The notes under the pieces were generated by a model. It made no database searches. It was given only the letters and a program-made list of their open reading frames with translations, and was not told where the DNA came from. The position numbers were made by a program, and so were the translations under genes. DNA of 54,266 nt from Actinomycetota bacterium (lineage in GTDB: Bacteria > Actinomycetota > Acidimicrobiia > Acidimicrobiales > Ilumatobacteraceae): positions 1-54,266 of the forward strand of contig WLJO01000013.1 of the NCBI GenBank assembly GCA_009701715.1, read 5' to 3'. Shown in pieces: positions 1-8,229 of this stretch; positions within the stretch are counted from its first letter, which is position 1; each line of letters starts with the position of its first letter.

Positions 1-411
1 AGCAAGTATTACGAGACCCTCGGGCACCGGTACTTCGAGCTTGAGCAGGACCTGCAGCAGGAGACCACCATCAAGGGGGCGCTCAGCGACGCCGGGATCG
101 ACACCGCGTATCTCGATCGTGCACTTGCGGACCCGGCCACGTGGGAGACCGTGCTCACCGAGCACCATGATCTCGTGAACAACTCCAGCTCGTTCGGTGT
201 CCCCACCATCCGGCTCGACGGCGGCTCCGGCCCGGCCATCTTCGGTCCGGTGATCTCAAACATGCCGGCGAACGACGACGATGCGGTCAATCTCTGGAAG
301 AGCGTGGCGTGGCTGACTCGTTACGAGAACTTCAGCGAGCTGAAGCGCAATCGAACGATCGATCCCGACCTCCAGATGTTCCGCTCGTACATGGCGAAGC
401 AGAAGAAGTAG
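1..411 (+). CDS. DsbA-fold thiol reductase, C-terminal part (5'-truncated by window edge)
   Basis: The reading frame is open from base 1 to the TAG at 409-411, so only the last 136 residues are present. They contain GVPTI, the cis-proline loop of thioredoxin/DsbA folds, preceded by a helical segment and followed by a C-terminal helix. The pattern fits the DsbA-family mycothiol-dependent reductases of actinobacteria (Rv2466c-like), which use the low-molecular-weight thiol mycothiol in the cytoplasm. The N-terminal CxxC-type active site would lie outside the window, so the exact subfamily is inferred. An internal ATG at 151 is unlikely to be the start, because family-like sequence continues upstream of it. 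The next gene is convergent, 18 bp away. Confidence 0.7.
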   Translation, partial: SKYYETLGHRYFELEQDLQQETTIKGALSDAGIDTAYLDRALADPATWETVLTEHHDLVNNSSSFGVPTIRLDGGSGPAIFGPVISNMPANDDDAVNLWKSVAWLTRYENFSELKRNRTIDPDLQMFRSYMAKQKK

Positions 412-429
412 TCGGCCTGCGCGGCAGGA

Positions 430-1335
430 TCAGGTCTGCCAGGGGATGACGGTGGTTGCCGCCTCCTCGAGGTGCGACACCCACGCCTCGGCGGATCCCG
501 GCTCGTTGAGTGGGAGGATCACGAACTTCGAGGTACCGACGTCCACGAAGCGCCGTACCAGTGCCCCGAGCTGTTCCCAGTTGGACGGGATGAGCTCGTT
601 GATGTCGGCGAGATCGGGTCGACGCGTGCGCAGGTTCTCGAGCACGGCCGGCGGGACGTCGCCGTTCGCATAGGGGATGAGCACGCCGTAGTGCTCGTCC
701 TCGATCTCACGGTCGTGCTGACGGGCAACCTCCTCGATGACGGACCGTGCCTTCTCGACGTCCGCCGGCGTGACGAACGACGGGAGCCAGCCGTCTGCGA
801 GCCGGCCGACACGCTTGAGCTCGGAGGGGGCGATCCCGCCGAGCCAGACATCCGGCGGGCTCTGTCTCGGCTTGGGCTCGACACGCAGGTCCTCGTAGTG
901 AAAGAAGCGTCCGGAGTGGTTGACACGTTCCTGGGTCCAGCACGCCCGCATCACGGTGAGGGCCTCGTCGAAGATCGCTGCGCGCTCGGTGCGCTCCACC
1001 CCGAACGCCTGCTGCTCGTGGCCGTCGGCAACCCCGAGCCCGAATGCCGGGAGCAGACGCCCACCCGACATTCGATCGAGGGTGGCAAGTTCCTTCGCGA
1101 GGATGACGGGGTTGCGCCCCGGCAGGACCATCACGCTCATGCCGACCTTGAGTTTCTTCGTGCGACCTGCTGCGTAAGACATCGCCACGAGTGGGTCCGG
1201 TGCAGCACCGCCGATGCGTTCAGAGAGCCAGAGCGAGTCGAAGTGCAGGCGCTCGAGCGCATCCACCACGGTGCCGAAAGACTCGTCGTTGAGGCCGGTG
1301 CGGACACCGAGGCCATAACCAATGCGGATCTTCAT
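430..1335 (-). CDS. LLM-class F420-dependent oxidoreductase
   Basis: 301-residue luciferase-like monooxygenase fold (TIM barrel). It starts MKIRIGYGLG, has a VGMSVMVLPGRNP segment and then the LDRMSGGRLLPAFGLG stretch typical of this family, in which reduced coenzyme F420 is the usual hydride donor. Length is normal. The substrate cannot be read from sequence. It resembles the mycobacterial TIGR03854-type probable F420 oxidoreductases. The gene lies 9 bp downstream of the alpha/beta hydrolase on the same strand, so the two are probably co-transcribed. Confidence 0.85.
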   Translation of the reverse strand: MKIRIGYGLGVRTGLNDESFGTVVDALERLHFDSLWLSERIGGAAPDPLVAMSYAAGRTKKLKVGMSVMVLPGRNPVILAKELATLDRMSGGRLLPAFGLGVADGHEQQAFGVERTERAAIFDEALTVMRACWTQERVNHSGRFFHYEDLRVEPKPRQSPPDVWLGGIAPSELKRVGRLADGWLPSFVTPADVEKARSVIEEVARQHDREIEDEHYGVLIPYANGDVPPAVLENLRTRRPDLADINELIPSNWEQLGALVRRFVDVGTSKFVILPLNEPGSAEAWVSHLEEAATTVIPWQT

Positions 1336-1344
1336 GATGTGGGG

Positions 1345-2061
1345 TCAGTTCCTCGCGAGGCGTTCGAGGATGTCGGCGGTCTCTGCCGGCTTGGACGCGA
1401 AGGGTGAGTGGTCGGTCTCGAGCGTGACGACGTTCTGGCAGCGGACGGACATCGCCCTCTGGTGCTCGATCGGGATGGCCCCGTCGAGCGTGCACTCGAC
1501 ATAGGTAGAAGGGATGGTTTTCCACGGTGCCCCGGTGACGGGTTGGAAGAACGTGGCGAAGGGCTGCGGACACAGGCGCGGGTTGGCCGCCTCGGTGGTG
1601 CCCTTCGGGCACTCGCCGTAGAAGGACACCTCGGAGTACGCCGGGTCGATGGTGGAAAAGGCGCCGTCCTCGCTCGGCCGGATGGCCGCACCGAGAGGAC
1701 TCTCGATAGCTGGCAGGCTCTGAACAAACGGCACGACGGCCTCGCCCTCGTCGAGAACAAGTGCAGTGAGATAGACGAGGTGGTTCACGTTGCCCGGGTG
1801 GCGCGTAGCGGCCTCGGTGATAACGGCGCCGCCATAGCTGTGGCCCACGAGCACCACCGGGCCCTCGATGCGGCTCAGGGCATCGGCCACGTATTGTGCG
1901 TCGCCGTGCAGGTCCGAGAACGGCAGCGGGGACACTCCGTGACCGGGGAGGTCGATGGCGAGAGAAGGCACGCCGCGCCGGTCGAGTTCCGCCTGGAGCG
2001 AGGCCCAGCACCATGCGCCATGCCAAGCGCCGTGAACGAGGAGGATGGTCTTGGGGGTCAT
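1345..2061 (-). CDS. Alpha/beta hydrolase (esterase-like)
   Basis: 238 residues from the ATG at 2061. The oxyanion region is LLVHGAWHGAWCW near the N-terminus. The nucleophile elbow is GHSYGG with Ser75, and a C-terminal ETDHSPF supplies the likely catalytic His. The HGAWHGAWCW signature is shared with small carboxyl-esterases of the salicylate/methyl-ester type, but the substrate is unknown. A much longer upstream reading frame is open only because of high GC and antisense overlap with the SDR gene. The start chosen puts MTPKTILLVHG directly before the first strand. The gene is divergent from the SDR, with about 40 bp between start codons. Confidence 0.85.
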   Translation of the reverse strand: MTPKTILLVHGAWHGAWCWASLQAELDRRGVPSLAIDLPGHGVSPLPFSDLHGDAQYVADALSRIEGPVVLVGHSYGGAVITEAATRHPGNVNHLVYLTALVLDEGEAVVPFVQSLPAIESPLGAAIRPSEDGAFSTIDPAYSEVSFYGECPKGTTEAANPRLCPQPFATFFQPVTGAPWKTIPSTYVECTLDGAIPIEHQRAMSVRCQNVVTLETDHSPFASKPAETADILERLARN

Positions 2062-2101
2062 GGCTGTATCTTCGCACGCCACCACACCTAGCCTCGCGGC
2101 C

Positions 2102-2881
2102 ATGACCACCGACGTTGCCGTTGACCCGTTCTCGCTGTTCCGCCTCGACGGGAAGGTAGCCATCGTGACGGGCGCATCGTCCGGGTTGGGCGAGCGGTTT
2201 GCTCGTGTGCTGCACGCTGCCGGGGCCAGCGTTGTCGTGGCGGCCCGCCGAAAGGAGCGCCTCGACGCGCTCGTGACCGAACTGCCGGGTTCGTTGGCCG
2301 TCGCGTGCGACCTTGCCGTCGAGGCGCAGCGCGTCAACCTCGTCGACGAGGCGATTGCGCGGTTCGGGAGGGTGGATATCCTCGTGAACAACGCAGGCAT
2401 CACCCGGGTGGTCGGGATCGAGGGCGAGGACATCGACTTCTTCCGAGAGGCGATGGAGGTCAACGTCACGGCCGTGTGGCATCTCTGCAAGCTGGTCGGA
2501 CCCCACATGCTGGCGGGCGGTGGCGGGAGTGTGATCAACATCGCGTCGATGCTCGGCCTCGTGGGGGGCACCCCGGTGAAGCAGGCGAACTACTGCGCGA
2601 GCAAGGGCGCTGTGGTGAACATGACCCGCGAGCTTGCGCTCCAGTGGGGGCGCAAGGGCATCCGCGTGAATGCGATCTGCCCGGGATGGTTCCCGTCGGA
2701 GATGACCGCACCGATGGAGGACGACGAGGCCTCCCAGCGATACATCAAGCAGAACTCACCGATTCCCCGGATGGGTGAGCCCCAGGAACTCGACGGCCCG
2801 TTGCTGCTCCTTGCCAGCGACGCGGGCGGATTCATGACGGGCCACATGCTCGTGGTGGATGGCGGCTGGACCGCGCACTAG
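2102..2881 (+). CDS. Short-chain dehydrogenase/reductase (SDR)
   Basis: 259-residue classical SDR. The NAD(P)-binding motif TGASSGLG is at 23-30 and NNAG at 96-99. The catalytic Ser is at about 149 (INIASM), with Tyr164 and Lys168 in YCASK. The C-terminus ends GHMLVVDGGW, as in FabG-like members. The start at 2102 is preferred over one at 2045 because 2045 lies inside the divergent hydrolase. The acidic residue after the second strand usually indicates NAD preference, but here AARRKER suggests NADP; this is inference. The gene is convergent with the decayed PaiB gene, with a hairpin between them. Confidence 0.9.
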   Translation: MTTDVAVDPFSLFRLDGKVAIVTGASSGLGERFARVLHAAGASVVVAARRKERLDALVTELPGSLAVACDLAVEAQRVNLVDEAIARFGRVDILVNNAGITRVVGIEGEDIDFFREAMEVNVTAVWHLCKLVGPHMLAGGGGSVINIASMLGLVGGTPVKQANYCASKGAVVNMTRELALQWGRKGIRVNAICPGWFPSEMTAPMEDDEASQRYIKQNSPIPRMGEPQELDGPLLLLASDAGGFMTGHMLVVDGGWTAH

Positions 2882-2919
2882 AGCGACACGCAATTTCCGG
2901 CGGGAAATCTGCCGAGGCG

Positions 2920-2943
2920 GAGCGGGCAATTTACGCCCCGCTC
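2920..2943. terminator. Bidirectional terminator-like hairpin
   Basis: Perfect 7-bp stem GAGCGGG/CCCGCTC (2920-2926 with 2937-2943) around a 10-nt loop. It lies between the convergent SDR and PaiB-type genes. A second small stem ATTTCC/GGAAAT sits at 2893-2908. There is no clear U-tract, so assignment rests on position and symmetry. Confidence 0.5.
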
Positions 2944-2947
2944 TGGG

Positions 2948-3541
2948 CTATCGGCCAGCAGCAGTGCGTACGGCGTTGGCGAGAGCCGGTGGCGCGGATG
3001 CAATGACCCCGTCAACGTCCTGAGCGGCTCGGTTCTGGCTGAGCTTCGCCTTGCCCTCGATCCGGTCGATGATGATCTCGATGCCCACGATCGCCTTGAG
3101 TTGACCCTCGATGAATTCGGCGGGTGCATCACTCACCTTCCAGTCCGAGGCGATGCGCTGCTCGTGGGTGTCGGTCAGTTCACCCACCACCTGACGGATC
3201 CAGTCGGCGTCGTGATGCGCCTGCATCATGCCGTGGCAGTGCACGGTCACGTAGTTCCACGTGGGCACGACCTTGCCGTGTTGCTGCTTTGATGGGCACC
3301 ACGAGGGTGAGACGTATCCGTCGAGCGGTGTGAAGATTGCGAGTGCCCGGCCTGTTCGCTGCCAGATGGGGTTTCATCGGGCGACGTGACCCACGAGAGC
3401 GTTACCGCGAAGCAGGAGTGGGAGGACTGTCGCCTCGAGACCGAGGTTCGGGTCGTGTGTGATCAGGTGCGCAACCCCAGTCCTCGTGACGCAGGCGCGG
3501 GCGTCGTCACCGGTCATCGCGAAGGCTGAGGGGAGATACAT
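2948..3541 (-). pseudogene. paiB: PaiB-type FMN-binding protein, interrupted by an in-frame TGA
   Basis: Reading minus from the ATG at 3541 to the TAG at 2948-2950 gives one continuous family-like protein of about 197 codons, apart from a TGA at codon 56 (bases 3374-3376). Before it comes GNALVGHVAR; after it comes NPIWQRTGRALAIF, then YVSPSWCPSK, HGKVVPTWNYVTVH, VSDAPAEFI, GQLKAIVG and KLSQNR, all landmarks of the PaiB/FMN-binding split-barrel family. In relatives the position of the stop holds a small residue (HVAR-x-NP). One base change from GGA (Gly) would create this TGA. An automated caller would report only the C-terminal 106 codons (2948-3268). A sequencing error is possible. Confidence 0.75.
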
Positions 3542-3583
3542 GAAAAAAGTATGCCGAAACGACCCGGCGGCTACGGCTGAGTA

Positions 3584-3925
3584 TCAATACGGCCGGCGGT
3601 GGGACCAGGGCGCGGCGAGTTCCAGTTGACTCGCCACCCTGATTAACACATCCTCACGCCCGTAGGCAGCGACGAGTTGCACCCCGACGGGAAGGCCATC
3701 GGGCGCCGAGCCGTTGCGTGCCCGGGCGATTGCCCGGTCGAACCACCGCAGGCTCGCGGCGTTCAGTTCGGTGTCCAGTTGCTCGATGCACTCTGCGGCG
3801 GCAATCGTCGGCTCTGCCGGTGCGAGGTCACCCCGCCGGACTAGCTCGGCCACAGCGGTTGCATCGAGCCAGTGCAGCTGTTCCCCCAGTGTCCCCGCAC
3901 CCGCACAGTAGGCTCCTTTTCTCAT
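3584..3925 (-). pseudogene. Amidase remnant: N- and C-terminal ends joined, catalytic core deleted
   Basis: 113 codons from the ATG at 3925. Residues about 18-67 (LHWLDATAVAELVRRGDLAP, then IEQLDTELNAASLRWFDRAI) match the first helices of amidase-signature enzymes. They are followed directly by DGLPVGVQLVAAYGREDVL and LELAAPW, which belong to the extreme C-terminus. Family members are about 450-500 residues. The roughly 350 residues holding the Gly-Ser-rich signature and the Ser-cisSer-Lys triad are missing in frame, so no amidase activity is expected. Its ATG overlaps the divergent MFS start by two bases (CATG). Confidence 0.75.
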
Positions 3926-5174
3926 GGACGCGCCGGCTGTTGCCTCCCCGTCCGCGGGTTCGGTGATGCGGGACCGCCACGTCCGGCTGGTGCTCTCCGG
4001 GTCGTTCCTGCACTCCGGTGCCGTGATCGCACAGTTCACCGCGCTGGGAAAGCTCGTCTACGACATCAGCGGCCGTGAGTTCGACCTCGGCTGGCTCGGT
4101 CTCGCGGAGTTTGCGCCTGCTCTCGTCTTCGTCACGATGACTGGAAGCGTTTCCGACCGCTTCGACCGGCGTCGTGTCGCGGCGGTGGCGTTCATGCTTG
4201 AGGCAGTGTGCTCAATCGTCATCGCGCTCTATGCGCACAGCAGTCCCACGGCGATCTGGCCGATCTACATCCTCGCCGCAGGGTTCGGCACCTGCAGGGC
4301 GTTCGCCGTACCCGCAACCCGTGCGATGCCCGTGAACGTGGCCCCGGATGGCTCCCTGCCGAGGGTGGCAGCCCTCTCGTCCACCGCGTGGCAGGCGGCG
4401 TCCATCATCGGCCCGGTGGTCGGCGGCATCTTCTACGCAATCGGACCGACCTGGCCCTTCGTCGGCGCGGCTGTGATGTGCACCGGTGCGGCCACCTGCT
4501 ACTCGTTTGTGCGCTTCCGCCGCCCGCAGGAGATCCGCAAGGATCGCCCCACGTTCCAGGCGGCCGTCGCCGGGTTCCGTTTCGTGCGCCAAACCCCGCT
4601 GCTGCTTGGGGCGATCGCTCTTGACCTGTTTGCCGTGCTGTTCGGCGGAGCGGTTGCGCTGCTGCCGGCGATTGCCGAGAAGCGGCTTGGGGTGGGGGCC
4701 ATCGGCCTCGGCTTCCTGCGCGCAGCCGGCGGCATCGGGGCTGCCGCGGTGGCGGTCATGCTCGCGTGGAAACCGCTCAGCCGGTACCTCGGACGCAAAC
4801 TGCTCGTTGCTGTTGCCGTCTTCGGTCTCGGCACCATCCTGCTCGGCGCTACGCGTCAGTACTGGGTTGCGTTCGTCGCGATGGTGGTACTCATGGGGGC
4901 GGACATGGTCAGCGTGTTCATTCGCGGGACGATCGTGCCTCTGGCAACGCCGGACGACATGCGGGGCCGGGTGCTCGCGGTGGAGAACCTGTTCATCGGT
5001 GGCTCGAACGAGCTCGGAGCCTGGGAGAGCGGTATGGCCGGTCAGGCGTTCGGGGCGTCTTGGGCAGTCGTCGGCGGCGGCTTCGCAACCCTCGCGATCG
5101 TTGGGTTCTGGTGGGTGAGGTTCCCGGCGCTCCGCAATGTCGACCGGTTCGACGACATCACCGTGACACGCTGA
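3924..5174 (+). CDS. MFS transporter (EntS/MFS_3-like exporter family)
   Basis: 416 residues with about 12 predicted membrane helices. The first loop carries the MFS motif-A variant GSVSDRFDRRR at about 75, and a long charged loop after helix 6 (RFRRPQEIRKDRPTFQ) separates the halves. The second half has DMRGRVLAVENLFIGGSNELG, characteristic of enterobactin-exporter-like MFS proteins. The substrate is unknown. The start at 3924 overlaps the divergent amidase-remnant start. A downstream ATG at 3966 (MRDRHVRLVLSGS) directly precedes helix 1 and is a reasonable alternative. Confidence 0.8.
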   Translation: MDAPAVASPSAGSVMRDRHVRLVLSGSFLHSGAVIAQFTALGKLVYDISGREFDLGWLGLAEFAPALVFVTMTGSVSDRFDRRRVAAVAFMLEAVCSIVIALYAHSSPTAIWPIYILAAGFGTCRAFAVPATRAMPVNVAPDGSLPRVAALSSTAWQAASIIGPVVGGIFYAIGPTWPFVGAAVMCTGAATCYSFVRFRRPQEIRKDRPTFQAAVAGFRFVRQTPLLLGAIALDLFAVLFGGAVALLPAIAEKRLGVGAIGLGFLRAAGGIGAAAVAVMLAWKPLSRYLGRKLLVAVAVFGLGTILLGATRQYWVAFVAMVVLMGADMVSVFIRGTIVPLATPDDMRGRVLAVENLFIGGSNELGAWESGMAGQAFGASWAVVGGGFATLAIVGFWWVRFPALRNVDRFDDITVTR

Positions 5175-5226
5175 ACAGGTACGGGGGTCCCTCACGGCGA
5201 ATCATCGGGCGTGCTCTACTGAGCCG

Positions 5227-5625
5227 ATGAAGAGATTCATCAAGGAGTTCCGCGATTTCATCGCCACGGGCAACGTCATCGACCTCGCGGTCGCAGTCGT
5301 GCTCGGCGCAGCCGTCAAGGCCGTGATCGACCGTTTCATGGAGGCCGTGGTGAACCCGTTGATCGGGGCGATCGTCGGCAAGCCGAACCTCGACAGTTTC
5401 CTCACCATCACGATGCGCAGGGGGCAGGAGAACGAGTCGATCATCTCGTTCGGTGCTGTCCTCACGCAGGTGATCAACCTGGTTCTGGTGGGTTTGGTGC
5501 TGTTCCTGTGCGTCCGCACCTACAACCGGCTGAGGCGACCGAAGGAGGAGCCAACCCCGGAGCCCACCGTTTCGGCCGAGGTGGGGCTGCTCACTGAGAT
5601 TCGCGACGCCCTGCGCGATCGCTGA
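5227..5625 (+). CDS. mscL: Large-conductance mechanosensitive channel MscL
   Basis: 132 residues, normal for MscL. The N-terminal amphipathic helix and TM1 read FIKEFRDFIATGNVIDLAVA, then VLGAAVKAVID, the family signature. A periplasmic loop and a second membrane helix (VLTQVINLVLVGLVLFLCV) follow, then a charged cytoplasmic tail (RRPKEEPTPEP). It forms the homopentameric membrane channel that releases solutes on hypo-osmotic shock. It sits alone between the MFS gene and the ABC-F gene, which begins 27 bp downstream. Confidence 0.95.
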   Translation: MKRFIKEFRDFIATGNVIDLAVAVVLGAAVKAVIDRFMEAVVNPLIGAIVGKPNLDSFLTITMRRGQENESIISFGAVLTQVINLVLVGLVLFLCVRTYNRLRRPKEEPTPEPTVSAEVGLLTEIRDALRDR

Positions 5626-5652
5626 CCTTTCGGTGCCGTAGCCTCGAATACC

Positions 5653-7272
5653 TTGCTACAGGTATCGGGTCTTTCGGTGGAGGTGGGTGGTCGAGTCGTG
5701 CTCGAGGGCGCGTCGTTCACGATCATGCCCCGGGACAAGGTGGGTCTGGTCGGTCGCAACGGAGCGGGCAAGACGAGCCTGTTCCGCACGCTCGGCGGCG
5801 AACTGGAGCCTGCCGCCGGCAACATCATGAAGAAGGGCGGCTTCGGCTACCTGCCGCAGGACCCCCGCACCGCCGGTGCGATGGACGGCCGCACCGCTGT
5901 CACCCACATCCTGTCGGGACGCGGTGTCGACGATGACCTCGTGCGTATCGAGAAGCTTCGGATCGCGATGGAGGAGGACCCGAACGACCGCAACGTCCGG
6001 CGCTTCGCCAAGGCCGAAGAGGAGTTCGCCACCAAGGGCGGGTACGCGGCCGACAGTGAGGCGCGTTCGATAGCGGCGGGTCTCGGCCTGAAGGCGGACC
6101 GTCTAGACCTCGCGGTGAAGGACCTGTCCGGTGGCGAGCGCCGCAGGGTGGAGCTGTCCCGGATCCTGTTCGCCGGTTCCGACGTGTTGCTGCTCGACGA
6201 GCCAACGAACCACCTCGACGTGGACGCGAAGAACTGGTTGATGGGGTTCCTGCGGTCGTACCGGGGAGCGCTTCTCGTCATCTCCCACGACCTCGACCTC
6301 CTCGACGAGGCAATCACCCGCGTCATCCACCTGGACCGTGCCGGAGAGGACGCGCTCGGCGAGATCGTGGAGTACCGCGGCACGTACAGCCAATACCACG
6401 CCGCCCGCGCCAAGGACGAGGAGCGCCTTGCCAAGTTGGCCGCTGCGCAGGCGAAGGAGATCGCCCGTCTGCAGGGGATCGTTGACCGTTTCGGCGCCAA
6501 GGCGACGAAGGCCGCGATGGCGCACAGCATCGAGAAGCGAATCACGCGACTCGAGTCCTCGGGTGTCTCCGACGGGCCCAAGGCCTCACGCTCGATGCGC
6601 GTGAAGTTTCCCGATCCGCCGCCCTGTGGCGCCACTGTGCTCACCGTGTCGGGCCTCGCGAAGTCCTACGGCGGGCCCAAGGTGTTCGAGAAGGTGTCGT
6701 TCGACCTCGGTCGGGGTGAGCGCATCCTCGTGCTCGGCCTCAACGGGGCTGGCAAGACGAGCCTTCTGCGTATCCTCGCCGGCGAGACCCAGCCCGACAG
6801 TGGCACGTTCCACCTCGGCCACCAGGTGTCCAGCGGCTATTACGCGCAGGAGCACGACAACCTCGACCCTCACGCTTCGCTGCTCGACAACATCCGTAGA
6901 GACGCCCCCTCGGGCCCGCAGGTCACCGAGACGTATCTCCGTGGGCTGCTCGGTATGTTCGGGCTCTCCGGCCCGAAGGTGTTCCAGGAGTCCGGCACGC
7001 TGTCCGGTGGCGAGAAGACCAAACTCGCGCTCGCAATGCTGATGGTCGGCCGGAACAACCTGTTGTTGCTCGACGAGCCCACCAACAACCTCGATCCCGG
7101 CTCGCGCCGGGCCGTTGCGGACGCCCTCACGGAGTGGAAGGGGTCGATGGTTCTGGTGAGCCACGACACCGAGTTCGTTGAGGCGCTCTCGCCCACCAAG
7201 GTGCTGCTCATGCCGGACGGTCAGGTGGACTACTTCAACGCCGGATGGTTGGAACTCGTCCTGCTCGCGTGA
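5653..7272 (+). CDS. ABC-F family ATPase (ribosome-associated type)
   Basis: 539 residues, two ATP-binding cassettes and no membrane segments. Cassette 1 has Walker A GRNGAGKTS at about 35, signature LSGGERRRVELS and Walker B LLLDEPTNHLD. Cassette 2 has GLNGAGKTS at about 365, LSGGEKTKLALA and LLLDEPTNNLD. A charged linker with coiled-coil character (ERLAKLAAAQAKEIARLQ) joins them. ABC-F proteins act on the ribosome as translation or resistance factors, not in transport. The start is TTG at 5653, the only in-frame start that precedes the first strand LQVSGLSVEVGGRVVL. Confidence 0.92.
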   Translation: MLQVSGLSVEVGGRVVLEGASFTIMPRDKVGLVGRNGAGKTSLFRTLGGELEPAAGNIMKKGGFGYLPQDPRTAGAMDGRTAVTHILSGRGVDDDLVRIEKLRIAMEEDPNDRNVRRFAKAEEEFATKGGYAADSEARSIAAGLGLKADRLDLAVKDLSGGERRRVELSRILFAGSDVLLLDEPTNHLDVDAKNWLMGFLRSYRGALLVISHDLDLLDEAITRVIHLDRAGEDALGEIVEYRGTYSQYHAARAKDEERLAKLAAAQAKEIARLQGIVDRFGAKATKAAMAHSIEKRITRLESSGVSDGPKASRSMRVKFPDPPPCGATVLTVSGLAKSYGGPKVFEKVSFDLGRGERILVLGLNGAGKTSLLRILAGETQPDSGTFHLGHQVSSGYYAQEHDNLDPHASLLDNIRRDAPSGPQVTETYLRGLLGMFGLSGPKVFQESGTLSGGEKTKLALAMLMVGRNNLLLLDEPTNNLDPGSRRAVADALTEWKGSMVLVSHDTEFVEALSPTKVLLMPDGQVDYFNAGWLELVLLA

Positions 7273-7307
7273 GTCGCCGGTCTGCCCGGCCGGATACCGT
7301 GCTGCCC

Positions 7308-8213
7308 ATGCGCATCGGACTCGTCAGTAACGCCATCGGAACCGGATCCCTCGAGGACGTGATCGAGGAGGCCCGGATTGCGGCCCAGGACGGCTTCCAC
7401 ACCTTCTGGTCGTCCCAGATCTTCGGGTTCGACGCGCTCACCGTGCTCGCTCTCGTCGGCCGCGAGGTTCCCGGTATCGAACTTGGGACGGCAGTGGTGC
7501 CCACCTATCCGCGCCACCCGATGATGCTCGCCCAGCAGGCGCTCACGGTGCAGGCCGCCACCGGGGGCCGACTTGCTCTCGGCATCGGGTTGAGCCACCA
7601 GATCGTCGTGGAGTCCATGTGGGGAATCTCGTTCGACAAGCCCGTACGCCACATGCGTGAGTACCTGAACGTGCTCATGCCGATGCTCGACGGCAAGCCG
7701 GTCGCGTTCGATGGCGAGACGTACAAGGTGCATGCTGGGGCGTCGGTTATCGGTGGCACCCGGCCGTCGGTGCTCGTAGCGGCGCTCGGTGCCCAGATGC
7801 TGCGCCTGTGCGGTGCGCTCACCGACGGTACGTCCACGTGGTGTGTCGGGCCCGAAACGCTCCGCTCGTTCACGGTGCCCACGCTGCGCGAGGCCGCCGA
7901 GGCCGCCGGACGCCCTGCTCCCCGCGTCGAGGCCTCGTTCCCCGTGTGCGTCACCGACGATGCAGACGCTGCCCGGGCACGGGCCGCCCAGCTGTTCGCC
8001 ATCTACGCGCAGTTGCCCAGTTACCGGGCGATGATGGACAAAGAGGGTGTCGCGGACGCCAGCGGGCTCGCCATCGTCGGCAGCGAGGCGGAGGTGTCGG
8101 ACCGCATCAAGGACCTCGTCTCCGCAGGGGTCACCGACTTCGCCGCTGCAGCGTTCCCGTCCAATCCTGACGAGGCCGGCCGTACCCGCGCCGTGCTGAA
8201 GTCGCTGGTCTGA
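7308..8213 (+). CDS. LLM-class F420-dependent oxidoreductase
   Basis: 301 residues from the ATG at 7308 (MRIGLVSNAIG). Luciferase-like TIM barrel: ELGTAVVPTYPRHPMMLAQQALT, then ATGGRLALGIGLSHQ and PVRHMREYLNVLMPML, as in mycobacterial TIGR03564-type F420 oxidoreductases. A longer frame starting at 7245 would overlap the ABC-F gene and adds no family sequence. The substrate is unknown. It is the second such enzyme in the window and is only distantly similar to the one at 430-1335. Confidence 0.85.
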   Translation: MRIGLVSNAIGTGSLEDVIEEARIAAQDGFHTFWSSQIFGFDALTVLALVGREVPGIELGTAVVPTYPRHPMMLAQQALTVQAATGGRLALGIGLSHQIVVESMWGISFDKPVRHMREYLNVLMPMLDGKPVAFDGETYKVHAGASVIGGTRPSVLVAALGAQMLRLCGALTDGTSTWCVGPETLRSFTVPTLREAAEAAGRPAPRVEASFPVCVTDDADAARARAAQLFAIYAQLPSYRAMMDKEGVADASGLAIVGSEAEVSDRIKDLVSAGVTDFAAAAFPSNPDEAGRTRAVLKSLV

Positions 8214-8229
8214 TCCGGCGAAGGGTGGC

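Noticed and set aside
3374-3376. The PaiB TGA as a second selenocysteine codon
   Set aside because: The family has no Cys or Sec at this position and no hairpin follows the TGA at SECIS distance.
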